Assembly (NCBI GenBank): GCA_003970805.2
Contig: CP051152.1
Coordinates: 1,550,001-1,614,000, forward strand
Length of the DNA: 64,000 nucleotides
Origin: Undibacterium piscinae
GTDB lineage: Bacteria; Pseudomonadota; Gammaproteobacteria; Burkholderiales; Burkholderiaceae_D
Direction of reading: 5' to 3'
The translations under genes were made by a program, and so were the position numbers. The notes beneath the pieces are model-generated. The model searched no databases and was not told the DNA's origin. It was given only the letters and a program-made list of their open reading frames with translations. Of the stretch, positions 36,869 to 44,736 are shown piece by piece (the first letter of the stretch is position 1; every line of letters starts with the position of its first letter).

Positions 36869-38209
36869 TTAATTCATTACCGCAGTGCGTGCAGTATCTG
36901 CGTCATCTTTCACCAGCAGACTCAATAAGCCAGCGCCTATCATGCAGACACCGCCGATCACCAACGCATACACCGACTGGTTATGGAAAAAATTCTTGAT
37001 CACCGGGCCGAGCACCGCACCGGCGATGATCTGCGGAATCACCACAAAAAAGTTGAACAAGCCCATGTAGTAGCCCATCTTATTGGCCGGCAAAGCACCC
37101 GCCAAAATCGCATAAGGCATGGTCAGTACGCTGGCCCAGGCAATACCTACGCCCACCATAGGCAGCAACATCATTGACTTGGAAGTAATCAGAAACATGC
37201 TGACCAGACTGACGCCACCGATTACCAGGCACAGCATATGGACAAACTTACGGCTACTCATGCGCGCCAGTACCGGCAACAGAAAAGCGGCTAACGCCGA
37301 AACACCGCCATAAACGGCAAACATGATGCCGACCCAGTTGCCGCCCTCCTGATAGCCTGGCGACTGTGCGTCGGCGGTATTAAACACCAGCGCCGCCACT
37401 GACGGAGTGGTGTACACCCACATCGCAAAGAAGGCGACCCAGGTAAAAAATTGCACCAGCGCCAGTTGCACCATGGTCTTGGGCATCTTGGCAAAACCGC
37501 TCAAAATCTCCACCAAGGCTTTAAAGAAACCCTGATTCGCCTTACGCTCTTGCTTGAATTTTTCCAGATCGGCAGGCGGGATTTCCTTGCAGGTAAACAC
37601 GGTCCACATGACCGACGCGGCAAACACCGAACCGCCTATGTAAAACGCATAACGTACAGTATCGGGAATGGCGCCATTCACGGGCACATTACTCACGCCC
37701 AGATAATCGGTCAGTATGGTTGGCAACAGGCCGGCAATCACGCCGCCGCAACCGATTAAAAAAGTCTGCATCGCAAAACCGGCGGTATGCTGCTCACTGG
37801 CGAGCTTATCGCCGACGAAAGCGCGGAAAGGCTCCATAGAGATATTGATCGCCGTATCCATCATCCATAAAAATGCCACGGCAATCCACAGCACGGAAGA
37901 ATTGGGCAACAGGAACATCGCCATTGCCGCCAGAATTGCACCGGCAAAGAAGAACGGGCGACGACGTCCCCAGAATTCATGCCAGGTATTATCGCTGAGG
38001 TAACCGATGACGGGTTGCACCAACATGCCGGTCAAAGGCGCGGCCAACCAGAGTACCGACAGATCGCCCATCTCCGCTCCCAGCGTAGAAAATATCCGGC
38101 TGGTGTTGGCGTTTTGCAAGGTAAAACCAAACTGGATACCGAAAAAACCGAAGCTCATGTTCCAGAGTTGCCAAAACGTGAGCCGCGGCTTGGATGAAGA
38201 AATATGCAT
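36869..38209 (-). CDS. SLC45/GPH-type sugar transporter (MFS)
   Basis: A 446-residue inner-membrane carrier. The start TFWQLWNMSFGFFGIQFGFTLQNANTSRIF is a hallmark of the maltose/sucrose transporter group found in TonB-receptor maltodextrin loci. Further motifs are LVQPVIGYLSDNTWHEFWGRRRPFF, between helices 2 and 3, and MDTAINISMEPFRAFVGDKL. The presumed role is proton-coupled uptake of maltose or maltodextrin from periplasm to cytoplasm. It is encoded between the receptor and the amylase gene. It is separated from the receptor by a rho-independent terminator, so it may have its own promoter in the 179-base gap 38210-38388. Confidence 0.9.
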   Translation of the reverse strand: MHISSSKPRLTFWQLWNMSFGFFGIQFGFTLQNANTSRIFSTLGAEMGDLSVLWLAAPLTGMLVQPVIGYLSDNTWHEFWGRRRPFFFAGAILAAMAMFLLPNSSVLWIAVAFLWMMDTAINISMEPFRAFVGDKLASEQHTAGFAMQTFLIGCGGVIAGLLPTILTDYLGVSNVPVNGAIPDTVRYAFYIGGSVFAASVMWTVFTCKEIPPADLEKFKQERKANQGFFKALVEILSGFAKMPKTMVQLALVQFFTWVAFFAMWVYTTPSVAALVFNTADAQSPGYQEGGNWVGIMFAVYGGVSALAAFLLPVLARMSSRKFVHMLCLVIGGVSLVSMFLITSKSMMLLPMVGVGIAWASVLTMPYAILAGALPANKMGYYMGLFNFFVVIPQIIAGAVLGPVIKNFFHNQSVYALVIGGVCMIGAGLLSLLVKDDADTARTAVMN

Positions 38210-38330
38210 GCTGGTTTGTCCCCGACTTATTATTTATTTTTTGTAAAACACGACAAGCTAATCAATTCCACGGATATCAATACGGCATGTTTTGGAAAAC
38301 GCCAACTTGCCCTACCTGGACATCCACTTC

Positions 38331-38368
38331 AAAAAAAACCCTTCATCCACAAATGGCGATGAAGGGTT
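38331..38368 (-). terminator. Rho-independent terminator after the maltodextrin receptor gene
   Basis: On the minus strand, AACCCTTCATC pairs with GATGAAGGGTT (11 bp) around a ten-base loop, followed by eight T. It lies 20 bases after the receptor stop codon. Confidence 0.9.
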
Positions 38369-38387
38369 GTATAGCAACAATATAAAG

Positions 38388-41079
38388 CTACATCTTATAG
38401 TTCAAGCCCAGCAGCATTTGGCGACCGTACTTTTGATAACCGCGTGGACGGTCAGGAAATCCAGAGTAGGTTTGAAACGCCGTGTCAGTCAAATTATTCA
38501 CCTGGAACAAGATAGATGCGCCCTTGGCAAAGCCAGTGCTAAAGTCGTAACCCAATTGCAGATCAAGGACACTATCGGCTTTCACAAAAGTGAGCTCGTT
38601 CTGACCACCCGGCCCGCCGATTTCACCTACGAAATCACTACGATAACGACCACTCAAGCGAGTTGAGAAACCATGCTTTTCATAATAGACGGTAATGTTT
38701 CTGACGTTTTTAGACAAACCAGGCAAGGGTACCGACTGGCTACCGAAACGAATATCCTTGATTGCAATCGCACTATTGGTCAGTGACATATTGGCGGTCA
38801 CGCCAAACCCTTCGAGCATAGGGGAAATCAATTCAAAAGGAAGCGATACAGCCAACTCCAGACCCTCCAGTTTTCCGCCCTCTCCATTCACAGGCTGCGT
38901 ATATGTACCTATACCGGTAGTGGCTCCAGGTATTTGCATGGACGAAAAATCATAAGGCGTAGTTTGCTTATAGATATAAGATTTCAGGTCTTTATGGAAT
39001 ACAGCCGCAGAAATATAGGCTTTCTTTCCAAAATACTTCTCATAAGACAGATCCAGATAATCGGCTCTCCATGGATCCAATTGCGCATTCCCCCCATTAC
39101 CACTAGGAGTACCCGTCTTGCCGTTTGACAATCCGACTTCACGCGCGGCATTGAGCTCATCAAGTTTGGCGCGCGCAATGGAACGACCTATACCAAAACG
39201 AACAATTTGATCACCTGAAAAATTAGCTGCAAGATTCAAACTAGGCAACACGTCATTGTAAGCTTTGCCGTCAGTAATCGGCACTAGAGCTGCAATCGGC
39301 CAGGCCAGCAAGGCCTGTGATGAAGAACTCTGATCAGTGTGCACCATCTGCACACCAACATTACCCGTCACAGGAATAGCGGCAACTGTCGTATCAAGAT
39401 TTAATTTGGCATAAGCGGTTGACACTTTCTCGGTCAGCGACCAGTTTTTTGGTAGCGCCCCAGGGATTGAGCACGGCTGGCTTGTAAGGGCCAAAATTGG
39501 CACCTAACACCGCTGGAATGTCCCAGCTCAGGGAATCAGGTAAGCCAACTGAACTTAAGTTTTGCGGAGCGTTCAAGACAGTCGACGCAAAAGTGCCGGA
39601 ACCAACTTTATCAAAGCCCGTTTCCAGATGCTCCTTGGTTTTGTCGCGCTTGGAGTAATTCACCCCAAACTCCACACTGGAAATTGCGCCATCTTCAAAA
39701 TCACGCTTTAAGCTCAGACGTAAGGAGTTGAGCTTATCAGTCAGAGCTGGAGCATTGACATAGCCATCGCCAAATTTACCGCCGATCGCAACTGCGGCCG
39801 GATCTGCCAGATTATCGGAAAAAGTAAAGGTGGGAATATCCTTTCCGTTGTTATAGTTATAGGCAATATTGCCAGCACCCCGGCCAGAATTTATCTCGAT
39901 CAGTTTTTCATGGATGTTCGCAGACGAATGACTCACGTCAGCGATCGCCACCCATTGATCCACCGTAAATTTATTTTTCCAGCCAAAGGCGGTAATCTCG
40001 CTATCCTTATTTAAGGAGTTGTTCCGGATAACCGGGCTGGCATTAATATTACCTGCAACGGCCAAACCATTGACTATCGTCAAATCAGAAAATTTGGCCC
40101 CCGACCAGGACTCAAAAGGAACTTCAATCCCGCGCCTTACCTCATTTTGCTCAAGCTTGGAATGGTAAGCATCAACCGTAGAAGTAAATGCCTTGGACGG
40201 ACGCCATTCCAAAACAGCAATCACACCGTCACGCTTCGAGTTTCCGCTATAGACGATTCCCTTGATACCTTGTGGAGCCTTGACACCAGCCGGCACACCA
40301 TTAATTCCGTCAACCCAATTCCAGGTCTCAAAAAAATTATTCACATTAGGTTTGTCGCTATGCGCAAAGCCCAGCGCGACACCGATGGTACGATTGGCAA
40401 ACTGATCGATATACGAAGCACTGAAGCGATTCCCCGTACTAGGGGCTCCTGCACTAACGCTACCGAGCGAGTTGCGCTCACCACGTGCATTCAAGGCAAC
40501 TGTGCGACCACCAAAAGCGAGCGGACTGACCGTCTGCAAATCAACGGTACCAGACAAGCCTTGTCCAACCAAAGAAGCATCGCCTGTTTTATAAACCGTA
40601 GCGGCACTAATCAACTCAGATGGATACTGATCGTATTCAACTGTGCGGCTTGCGCTAGTACTAACTTGCTCGCGTCCGTTCAAGGTCACGGTAGACAAAT
40701 CACCTGATGTGCCGCGTATGCTAATTTGCTGAGCCTGCCCGTTAACCCTTTGCGCGGACAATCCCGGCAAGCGAGCCAGAGACTCGGCAATACTGGTATC
40801 GGGCAACTTGCCGATATCTTCCGCCGAAATAGCCTCGACGATGGAACTCGCATTTTTCTTTACAGAGATCGCCGCTTCGATACCGCGTCGAATGCCGGTA
40901 ACGACAACCACATTTTCGGGCGTTGCCGCATCGTTCTTGACCGTATCTGCCTGCTGCGCGAATGCAGAACCTGCTGAAGCGGACAGCAATATCGCGCAGC
41001 CTGCAGCAATCGGCGTCATGCGCAAGACGGCATTACTGAAATCTGACATCTGTTTTTGTTTATGGGTAAACATCTTCAC
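38388..41079 (-). CDS. TonB-dependent receptor, maltodextrin type (frameshift)
   Basis: An outer-membrane receptor of about 897 codons. The signal peptide ends near SAGSAFAQQ; then come the TonB-box/plug region (ENVVVVTGIRRGIEAAISVKK, IVEAISAEDIGKLPDTSIAESLARLPG) and the barrel, ending at YQKYGRQMLLGLNYKM. The frame breaks at a run of six T near 39445-39450 (A6 on the coding strand). Dropping one A joins NPWGATK to NWSLTEKVSTAYAKLNLDTT and makes the two halves one protein. The IAESLARLPGLSAQRVNGQ plug type is that of carbohydrate receptors such as Caulobacter MalA. It should import maltodextrins with energy from a TonB-ExbBD system, such as the one at 51-53.6 kb. Confidence 0.9.
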
Positions 41080-41324
41080 TCAAGTCTCCTAATTGTTTTT
41101 ATAACAAAATATTTCCAGGGGAAATACATCTACTGCTGGCCAGTCTTGCTTCAGAACTAAATTCAACACGCCGACTTTAGAACTAAATACCTTGAACGAA
41201 GTTTGTACTAAAACTAAATTTCATGTCAATCATAAAATTACAAAAAATATCGCTTAAATACAAAACAATTAACAATATTCCCTATGCACGTATCGTAAAA
41301 ACCACAATGAGAGCAAAAATGCAC

Positions 41325-41339
41325 TGTAGTCAAACTACA
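41325..41339. promoter_or_regulatory. HexR-like operator candidate, site D (TGTAGT-caa-ACTACA)
   Basis: A perfect 6-3-6 inverted repeat, 246 bases upstream of the receptor start. It has the same half-sites as those in the divergent glucokinase region 16 kb away. Confidence 0.55.
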
Positions 41340-41378
41340 TAAAATTATATTTTCCATTTTTTATGAATGCAGTTTATC

Positions 41379-41388
41379 AAAGCGCTTT
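41379..41388. promoter_or_regulatory. CG-centred palindrome AAAGCGCTTT, candidate LacI-family operator
   Basis: A perfect 10-bp palindrome of the even, CG-centred type bound by LacI-family regulators (TCAAAGCGCTTTAA in context), 40 bases from the HexR-like repeat and upstream of the receptor. The LacI gene of this island is the natural candidate regulator. Confidence 0.4.
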
Positions 41389-41393
41389 AAATT

Positions 41394-41596
41394 TTATTCG
41401 GCCGCATCTAAAAAATTCCCCTTAAAAAACTCAGTGCAAATATCCGGCAAAAAAATCTTTGCCCCGAGCTCATAAGTACTTGCCGGAATCAAGGAATCCG
41501 GAGCGGTGCGATTCATCAACAAGCTGAAGTTCAATACCCATTCCGCCCCCACTCAGCACTCAAATAGCGCGGCAAACCAAAACTCCCATCCTGCAT
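41394..41596 (-). pseudogene. Short disrupted reading frame of unknown function
   Basis: In the 598-base gap between the receptor and tsaE genes, the minus strand reads MQDGSFGLPRYLSAEWG from 41596. After a slip at a run of G (near 41545-41550) it continues in another frame as LNFSLLMNRTAPDSLIPAST, then YELGAKIFLPDICTEFF, ending with a stop at 41394. The composition is protein-like, so this is probably the tail of a lost or frameshifted gene. I do not recognise the family. The rest of the gap holds the two operator candidates and the tsaE promoter region. Confidence 0.35.
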
Positions 41597-41677
41597 TTAA
41601 TATGCATAAATTGAGGACCAGTCCCTCTCATTAACCGTACAATATTGAATAATTGATGTCACACGGAAAGGAATCCA

Positions 41678-42160
41678 GTGTCTTACACCACCACGCTGGC
41701 CGATGAAGCCGCAACGCAAGCCTTAGGAAAAAGCCTGGCCCCCTGCCTGCTACCCGGACTCAGCATCTATTTGCATGGCGATCTGGGCGCAGGAAAAACC
41801 GCACTGACGCGTGCCATCTTGCATGCCGCCGGCCATCAGGGGCACGTCAAGAGCCCGACCTATACGCTGGTGGAGCCATATCAGATCATGCTCGGGCAGC
41901 AAGCTGTCAAACTGCTGCACTTTGATCTGTATCGCATGATTAGCGCCGAAGAATTTCTGGAAGCGGGTTTTCGCGAAGAGTTCAACGAAAGCAATATCTG
42001 TATCGTCGAATGGCCGGAAAAAGCGGAAGGCATATTGCCGGAGCCAGACCTTCACATTTTTTTAAGCATCGCAGGTGACGGGCGTCATGTAGAATTGCAA
42101 GCCTTGTCCGACAAAGGTAATGAATGTCTAGCACTACTCCGCTTCGCACCCAATCTGTAA
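41678..42160 (+). CDS. tsaE: tRNA threonylcarbamoyladenosine biosynthesis ATPase TsaE
   Basis: A 160-residue P-loop ATPase that works with TsaD and TsaB to make the t6A base at position 37 of ANN-decoding tRNAs. Walker A is LHGDLGAGKTALTRAIL, followed by the HVKSPTYTLVEPY switch region and the conserved LLHFDLYRM and NICIVEWPEKAEG motifs. Length is normal. A ribosome site (AAAGGAA) precedes the start. Its last 37 bases overlap the amiC start, which makes the two translationally coupled. Confidence 0.95.
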   Translation: MSYTTTLADEAATQALGKSLAPCLLPGLSIYLHGDLGAGKTALTRAILHAAGHQGHVKSPTYTLVEPYQIMLGQQAVKLLHFDLYRMISAEEFLEAGFREEFNESNICIVEWPEKAEGILPEPDLHIFLSIAGDGRHVELQALSDKGNECLALLRFAPNL

Positions 42161-43458
42161 TCGCAAAAACACGCCGCACGCTGCTCAAGGCGGGGGGCAC
42201 CCTGCTCATTTCAGTATTGGCGCCGGCAACCACCTGGGCCGCGCAAATACTGGCCGTGCGTGTCTGGCCGGCCAGCGACTACACGCGCGTGACGCTGGAA
42301 AATGACAGTGAATTAAAAACCAGCCATTTCACGGTGAAAGACCCGGAAAGACTGGTGGTCGACATTGAGGGCTTAGAACTTAATCCTACGCTAAAACAGC
42401 TAGTGGCAAAAATCCAGGCCAATGACCCCTACATTAAACAGGTAAGGGTAGGCCAGAATCGTCCCAGCGTGGTCAGGTTGGTATTTGACCTCAAGGAAGA
42501 AGTCACCCCCCAGGTATTCACCCTGCAGCCGGTAGGAAACTATAAGCACAGGCTGGTGTTTGACCTCTACCCATCGAACCCACCCGATCCGATTGCCAGC
42601 CTGATAGAAAAAGGCGAATGGCACAAAGATCCGGAAAAAGACCTGCCGCTGGCAAAGATCGACCCCAAGCCGGAATTAAAGCCCGAAGTGCATGGATCAG
42701 CAGTTACGCCAGATCACGAGAAAAATCCCGGCAAAGCGCCGCCGATGCTACGCATGATCACAATTGCGCTTGACCCCGGCCACGGTGGCGAGGATCCGGG
42801 CGCTATCGGGCGTGGCGGCAGCCGAGAAAAAGATGTGGTACTCGCGATCGCCAAACGCCTGAAAGAAAAAATCGAACAACAGCCGAACATGCGCGTCATG
42901 CTGACGCGTGATGCCGATTACTTCGTCCCGCTCAATGTCAGGGTGCAAAAGGCCAGAAACGTACAGGCAGACTTATTCATGTCGATACACGCAGATGCGT
43001 TTGTCGAGTCGAGCGCACGCGGTTCTTCAGTATTCGTATTGTCAGATAAAGGTGCCAGCTCAACTGCGGCACGCTGGCTTGCCAACAAAGAGAACGCCGC
43101 TGATCTGATCGGCGGTGTCAATATCAAGGGGCATGACAAACAACTGGCCAGCGTACTGTTGGACTTATCGACTACCGCACAGATCAACGACAGCCTGAAG
43201 CTAGGCAAAGTGGTGCTCAATGAAATTGGCGGCATCAACCGCCTGCATAAGGGCTCGGTGGAACAAGCTGGCTTTGCGGTGCTGAAAGCGCCGGATATTC
43301 CGAGTATCCTGATTGAAACAGCCTTCATCTCCAATCCTGAAGAGGAAGCCAGACTTAGCGATGATGGCTATCAGGACAAGATGGCCGACGCGATCATCAA
43401 GGGTATCAAGAAGTATTTCTCCAAGAATCCGCCGCTGGCAAAAAATAAGCTGGCGTAA
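42124..43458 (+). CDS. amiC: N-acetylmuramoyl-L-alanine amidase (AmiC type)
   Basis: A 444-residue periplasmic amidase that splits septal peptidoglycan during cell separation. The N-terminus carries a twin-arginine signal (TRRTLLKAGGTLLIS) ending near ATTWAA, as in AmiC. Next comes an AMIN domain (about residues 40-150: VRVWPASDYTRVTLENDSEL...VDIEGLELNP) that targets the septum. A Pro/Lys-rich linker follows, then an Amidase_3 zinc domain with ligands in ALDPGHGGEDPGAIG, REKDV and SIHADA and the catalytic glutamate in SILIETAFISNPEEE. It lies between tsaE and the conserved mutL-miaA pair. Confidence 0.95.
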   Translation: MSSTTPLRTQSVIAKTRRTLLKAGGTLLISVLAPATTWAAQILAVRVWPASDYTRVTLENDSELKTSHFTVKDPERLVVDIEGLELNPTLKQLVAKIQANDPYIKQVRVGQNRPSVVRLVFDLKEEVTPQVFTLQPVGNYKHRLVFDLYPSNPPDPIASLIEKGEWHKDPEKDLPLAKIDPKPELKPEVHGSAVTPDHEKNPGKAPPMLRMITIALDPGHGGEDPGAIGRGGSREKDVVLAIAKRLKEKIEQQPNMRVMLTRDADYFVPLNVRVQKARNVQADLFMSIHADAFVESSARGSSVFVLSDKGASSTAARWLANKENAADLIGGVNIKGHDKQLASVLLDLSTTAQINDSLKLGKVVLNEIGGINRLHKGSVEQAGFAVLKAPDIPSILIETAFISNPEEEARLSDDGYQDKMADAIIKGIKKYFSKNPPLAKNKLA

Positions 43459-43496
43459 TTTTAGTCAGTGGTAAGCGCTCAAGCTACTAGAAAAAT

Positions 43497-43578
43497 GATA
43501 AAAGGCTTTTGCCGCAGAGACGTAGAGAAAAAGAAGAAACCTTGACTCTGCGCCTCTGCGGCCAAGATTTTTCATTTT
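43497..43578. repeat. Dispersed palindromic repeat (CTCTGCGCCTYTGCGG type), copy 2
   Basis: Located between the convergent amiC and YkgJ-like genes. Arms CCGCAGAGACGTAGAG and CTCTGCGCCTCTGCGG pair imperfectly. The reverse complement of the element at 19261-19351 aligns with it, including the flank GATAAAAGGCTTTTGCCGCA. It may also serve as a transcription end for both genes. Confidence 0.7.
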
Positions 43579-43588
43579 GTTTACGCGT

Positions 43589-43990
43589 CTATTTGCCCTT
43601 ATCCTCTCGGTGAGCTAAATAGTTATAGTCAATATTGAGTTGGTCGGCTTGCGCATCAGAATCGCAAGCGGTTCCGGCGGCGATCCAGCGCGCCGCCAGA
43701 TAACGGAACGGCCTTTGCAAAAATGAAGGCAGCAAGCGTATATGCGCAGAAGGCGCAAGCAGTAAACCGCAGCGGTACTGGCGCTCGGACGGCAGCCAGG
43801 CTAAGGCGCGGCAACTATCGCGCCACTGCCACAAAAATACACGGGCGACTGGGCAAGGTTCCGCAGCACAACAAACCCCACAACCATTACACGCCCGCCC
43901 AAGCGCAGGCTTGAGTGGCGCGGTAGAGTGCAGCCAGATCAGACGCTGTTCATGCTTATGCTCTGATCCCATACTGCCCTCCTGATACAC
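43589..43990 (-). CDS. YkgJ-like cysteine-cluster protein (metal-chelating, UPF0153 type)
   Basis: A 133-residue protein with the cluster CNGCGVCCAAEPCPVA at about residues 35-50, as in the YkgJ/UPF0153 family annotated as zinc or iron chelating. The usual function is unknown. The N-terminus before the cluster is Lys/Arg/His rich (SEHKHEQRLIWLHS), and the C-terminus contains a PSFLQRPFRYLAARW segment. It is convergent with amiC and codirectional with the DedA gene downstream of it in genome order, without overlap. Confidence 0.75.
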   Translation of the reverse strand: MYQEGSMGSEHKHEQRLIWLHSTAPLKPALGRACNGCGVCCAAEPCPVARVFLWQWRDSCRALAWLPSERQYRCGLLLAPSAHIRLLPSFLQRPFRYLAARWIAAGTACDSDAQADQLNIDYNYLAHREDKGK

Positions 43991-44010
43991 CGCGCCTACG
44001 CTGCGACAAA

Positions 44011-44661
44011 TTAACGGCTAGTTTTCATGATGCCTTTGCCGATTTTCCAGAGTGCGCCCAGGACTACCGGGATGACTGCTGCACCTACACCGACCAAGAC
44101 GATGACATTCAAGTTATCCCTGACAAAAGGAATATTACCAAAGAAATAACCACTCAGTACCACCGACAATACCCACAGCAAGGCACCGGCAACGTTATAA
44201 AACTGAAAAGTCTTATGCGTCATCTCGGAAAAACCAGCAACAAACGGTGCAAACGTGCGCAGCAACGGAACAAAGCGCGCCAGCACTACGGTTTTCCCAC
44301 CGTGTTTTTCATAAAAGTCATGGGTTTTTTTCAGGGCTTTTTGATCTATCCATCGATGCTCTTTCTCCATCACTTTATGTCCGACCAGACTACCTATCCA
44401 GTAATTAACGGAATTACCAGACACTGAAGCGATGATCAGTAAAATTATCACCAGCCATGGATCCATCGCACCCGTCGCGCTAAAGGTGCCGGCAATGAAT
44501 AATAATGAGTCACCCGGTAAAAACGGAAACACCACAAATGCAGTTTCACAAAATACGATGGCAAACAAGACCACGTACACCAGCGTTCCATAGTTTTCGA
44601 TAACATACTTCAACGATTTGTCGGCATGCAAGATCATGCCCATAAATTGCATAAAATCCAT
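44011..44661 (-). CDS. DedA-family membrane protein
   Basis: About 216 residues of the DedA/SNARE-associated family, multi-pass inner-membrane proteins implicated in lipid-carrier recycling and membrane homeostasis. Landmarks are FCETAFVVFPFLPGDSLLFIAGTFSATG, GNSVNYWIGSLVG, and the signature ARFVPLLRTFAPFVAGFSEM with its conserved Arg and Pro. The start MDFMQF at 44661 is more like family members than the upstream ATG at 44688. The gene is divergent from mutL, with a spacer of about 75 bases. Confidence 0.9.
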   Translation of the reverse strand: MDFMQFMGMILHADKSLKYVIENYGTLVYVVLFAIVFCETAFVVFPFLPGDSLLFIAGTFSATGAMDPWLVIILLIIASVSGNSVNYWIGSLVGHKVMEKEHRWIDQKALKKTHDFYEKHGGKTVVLARFVPLLRTFAPFVAGFSEMTHKTFQFYNVAGALLWVLSVVLSGYFFGNIPFVRDNLNVIVLVGVGAAVIPVVLGALWKIGKGIMKTSR

Positions 44662-44736
44662 AATTCTCCTCGGTTGCGGCGTCATCATACACTAGCATAC
44701 GCATTTGCCAAGACGTACAAAAGGTATAATCATAAG

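Noticed and set aside
41394..41596. Idea that the remnant is the end of a tryptophan halogenase, as found beside many carbohydrate receptors
   Set aside because: None of the halogenase motifs is present in the 65 residues, so only an unknown remnant is reported.
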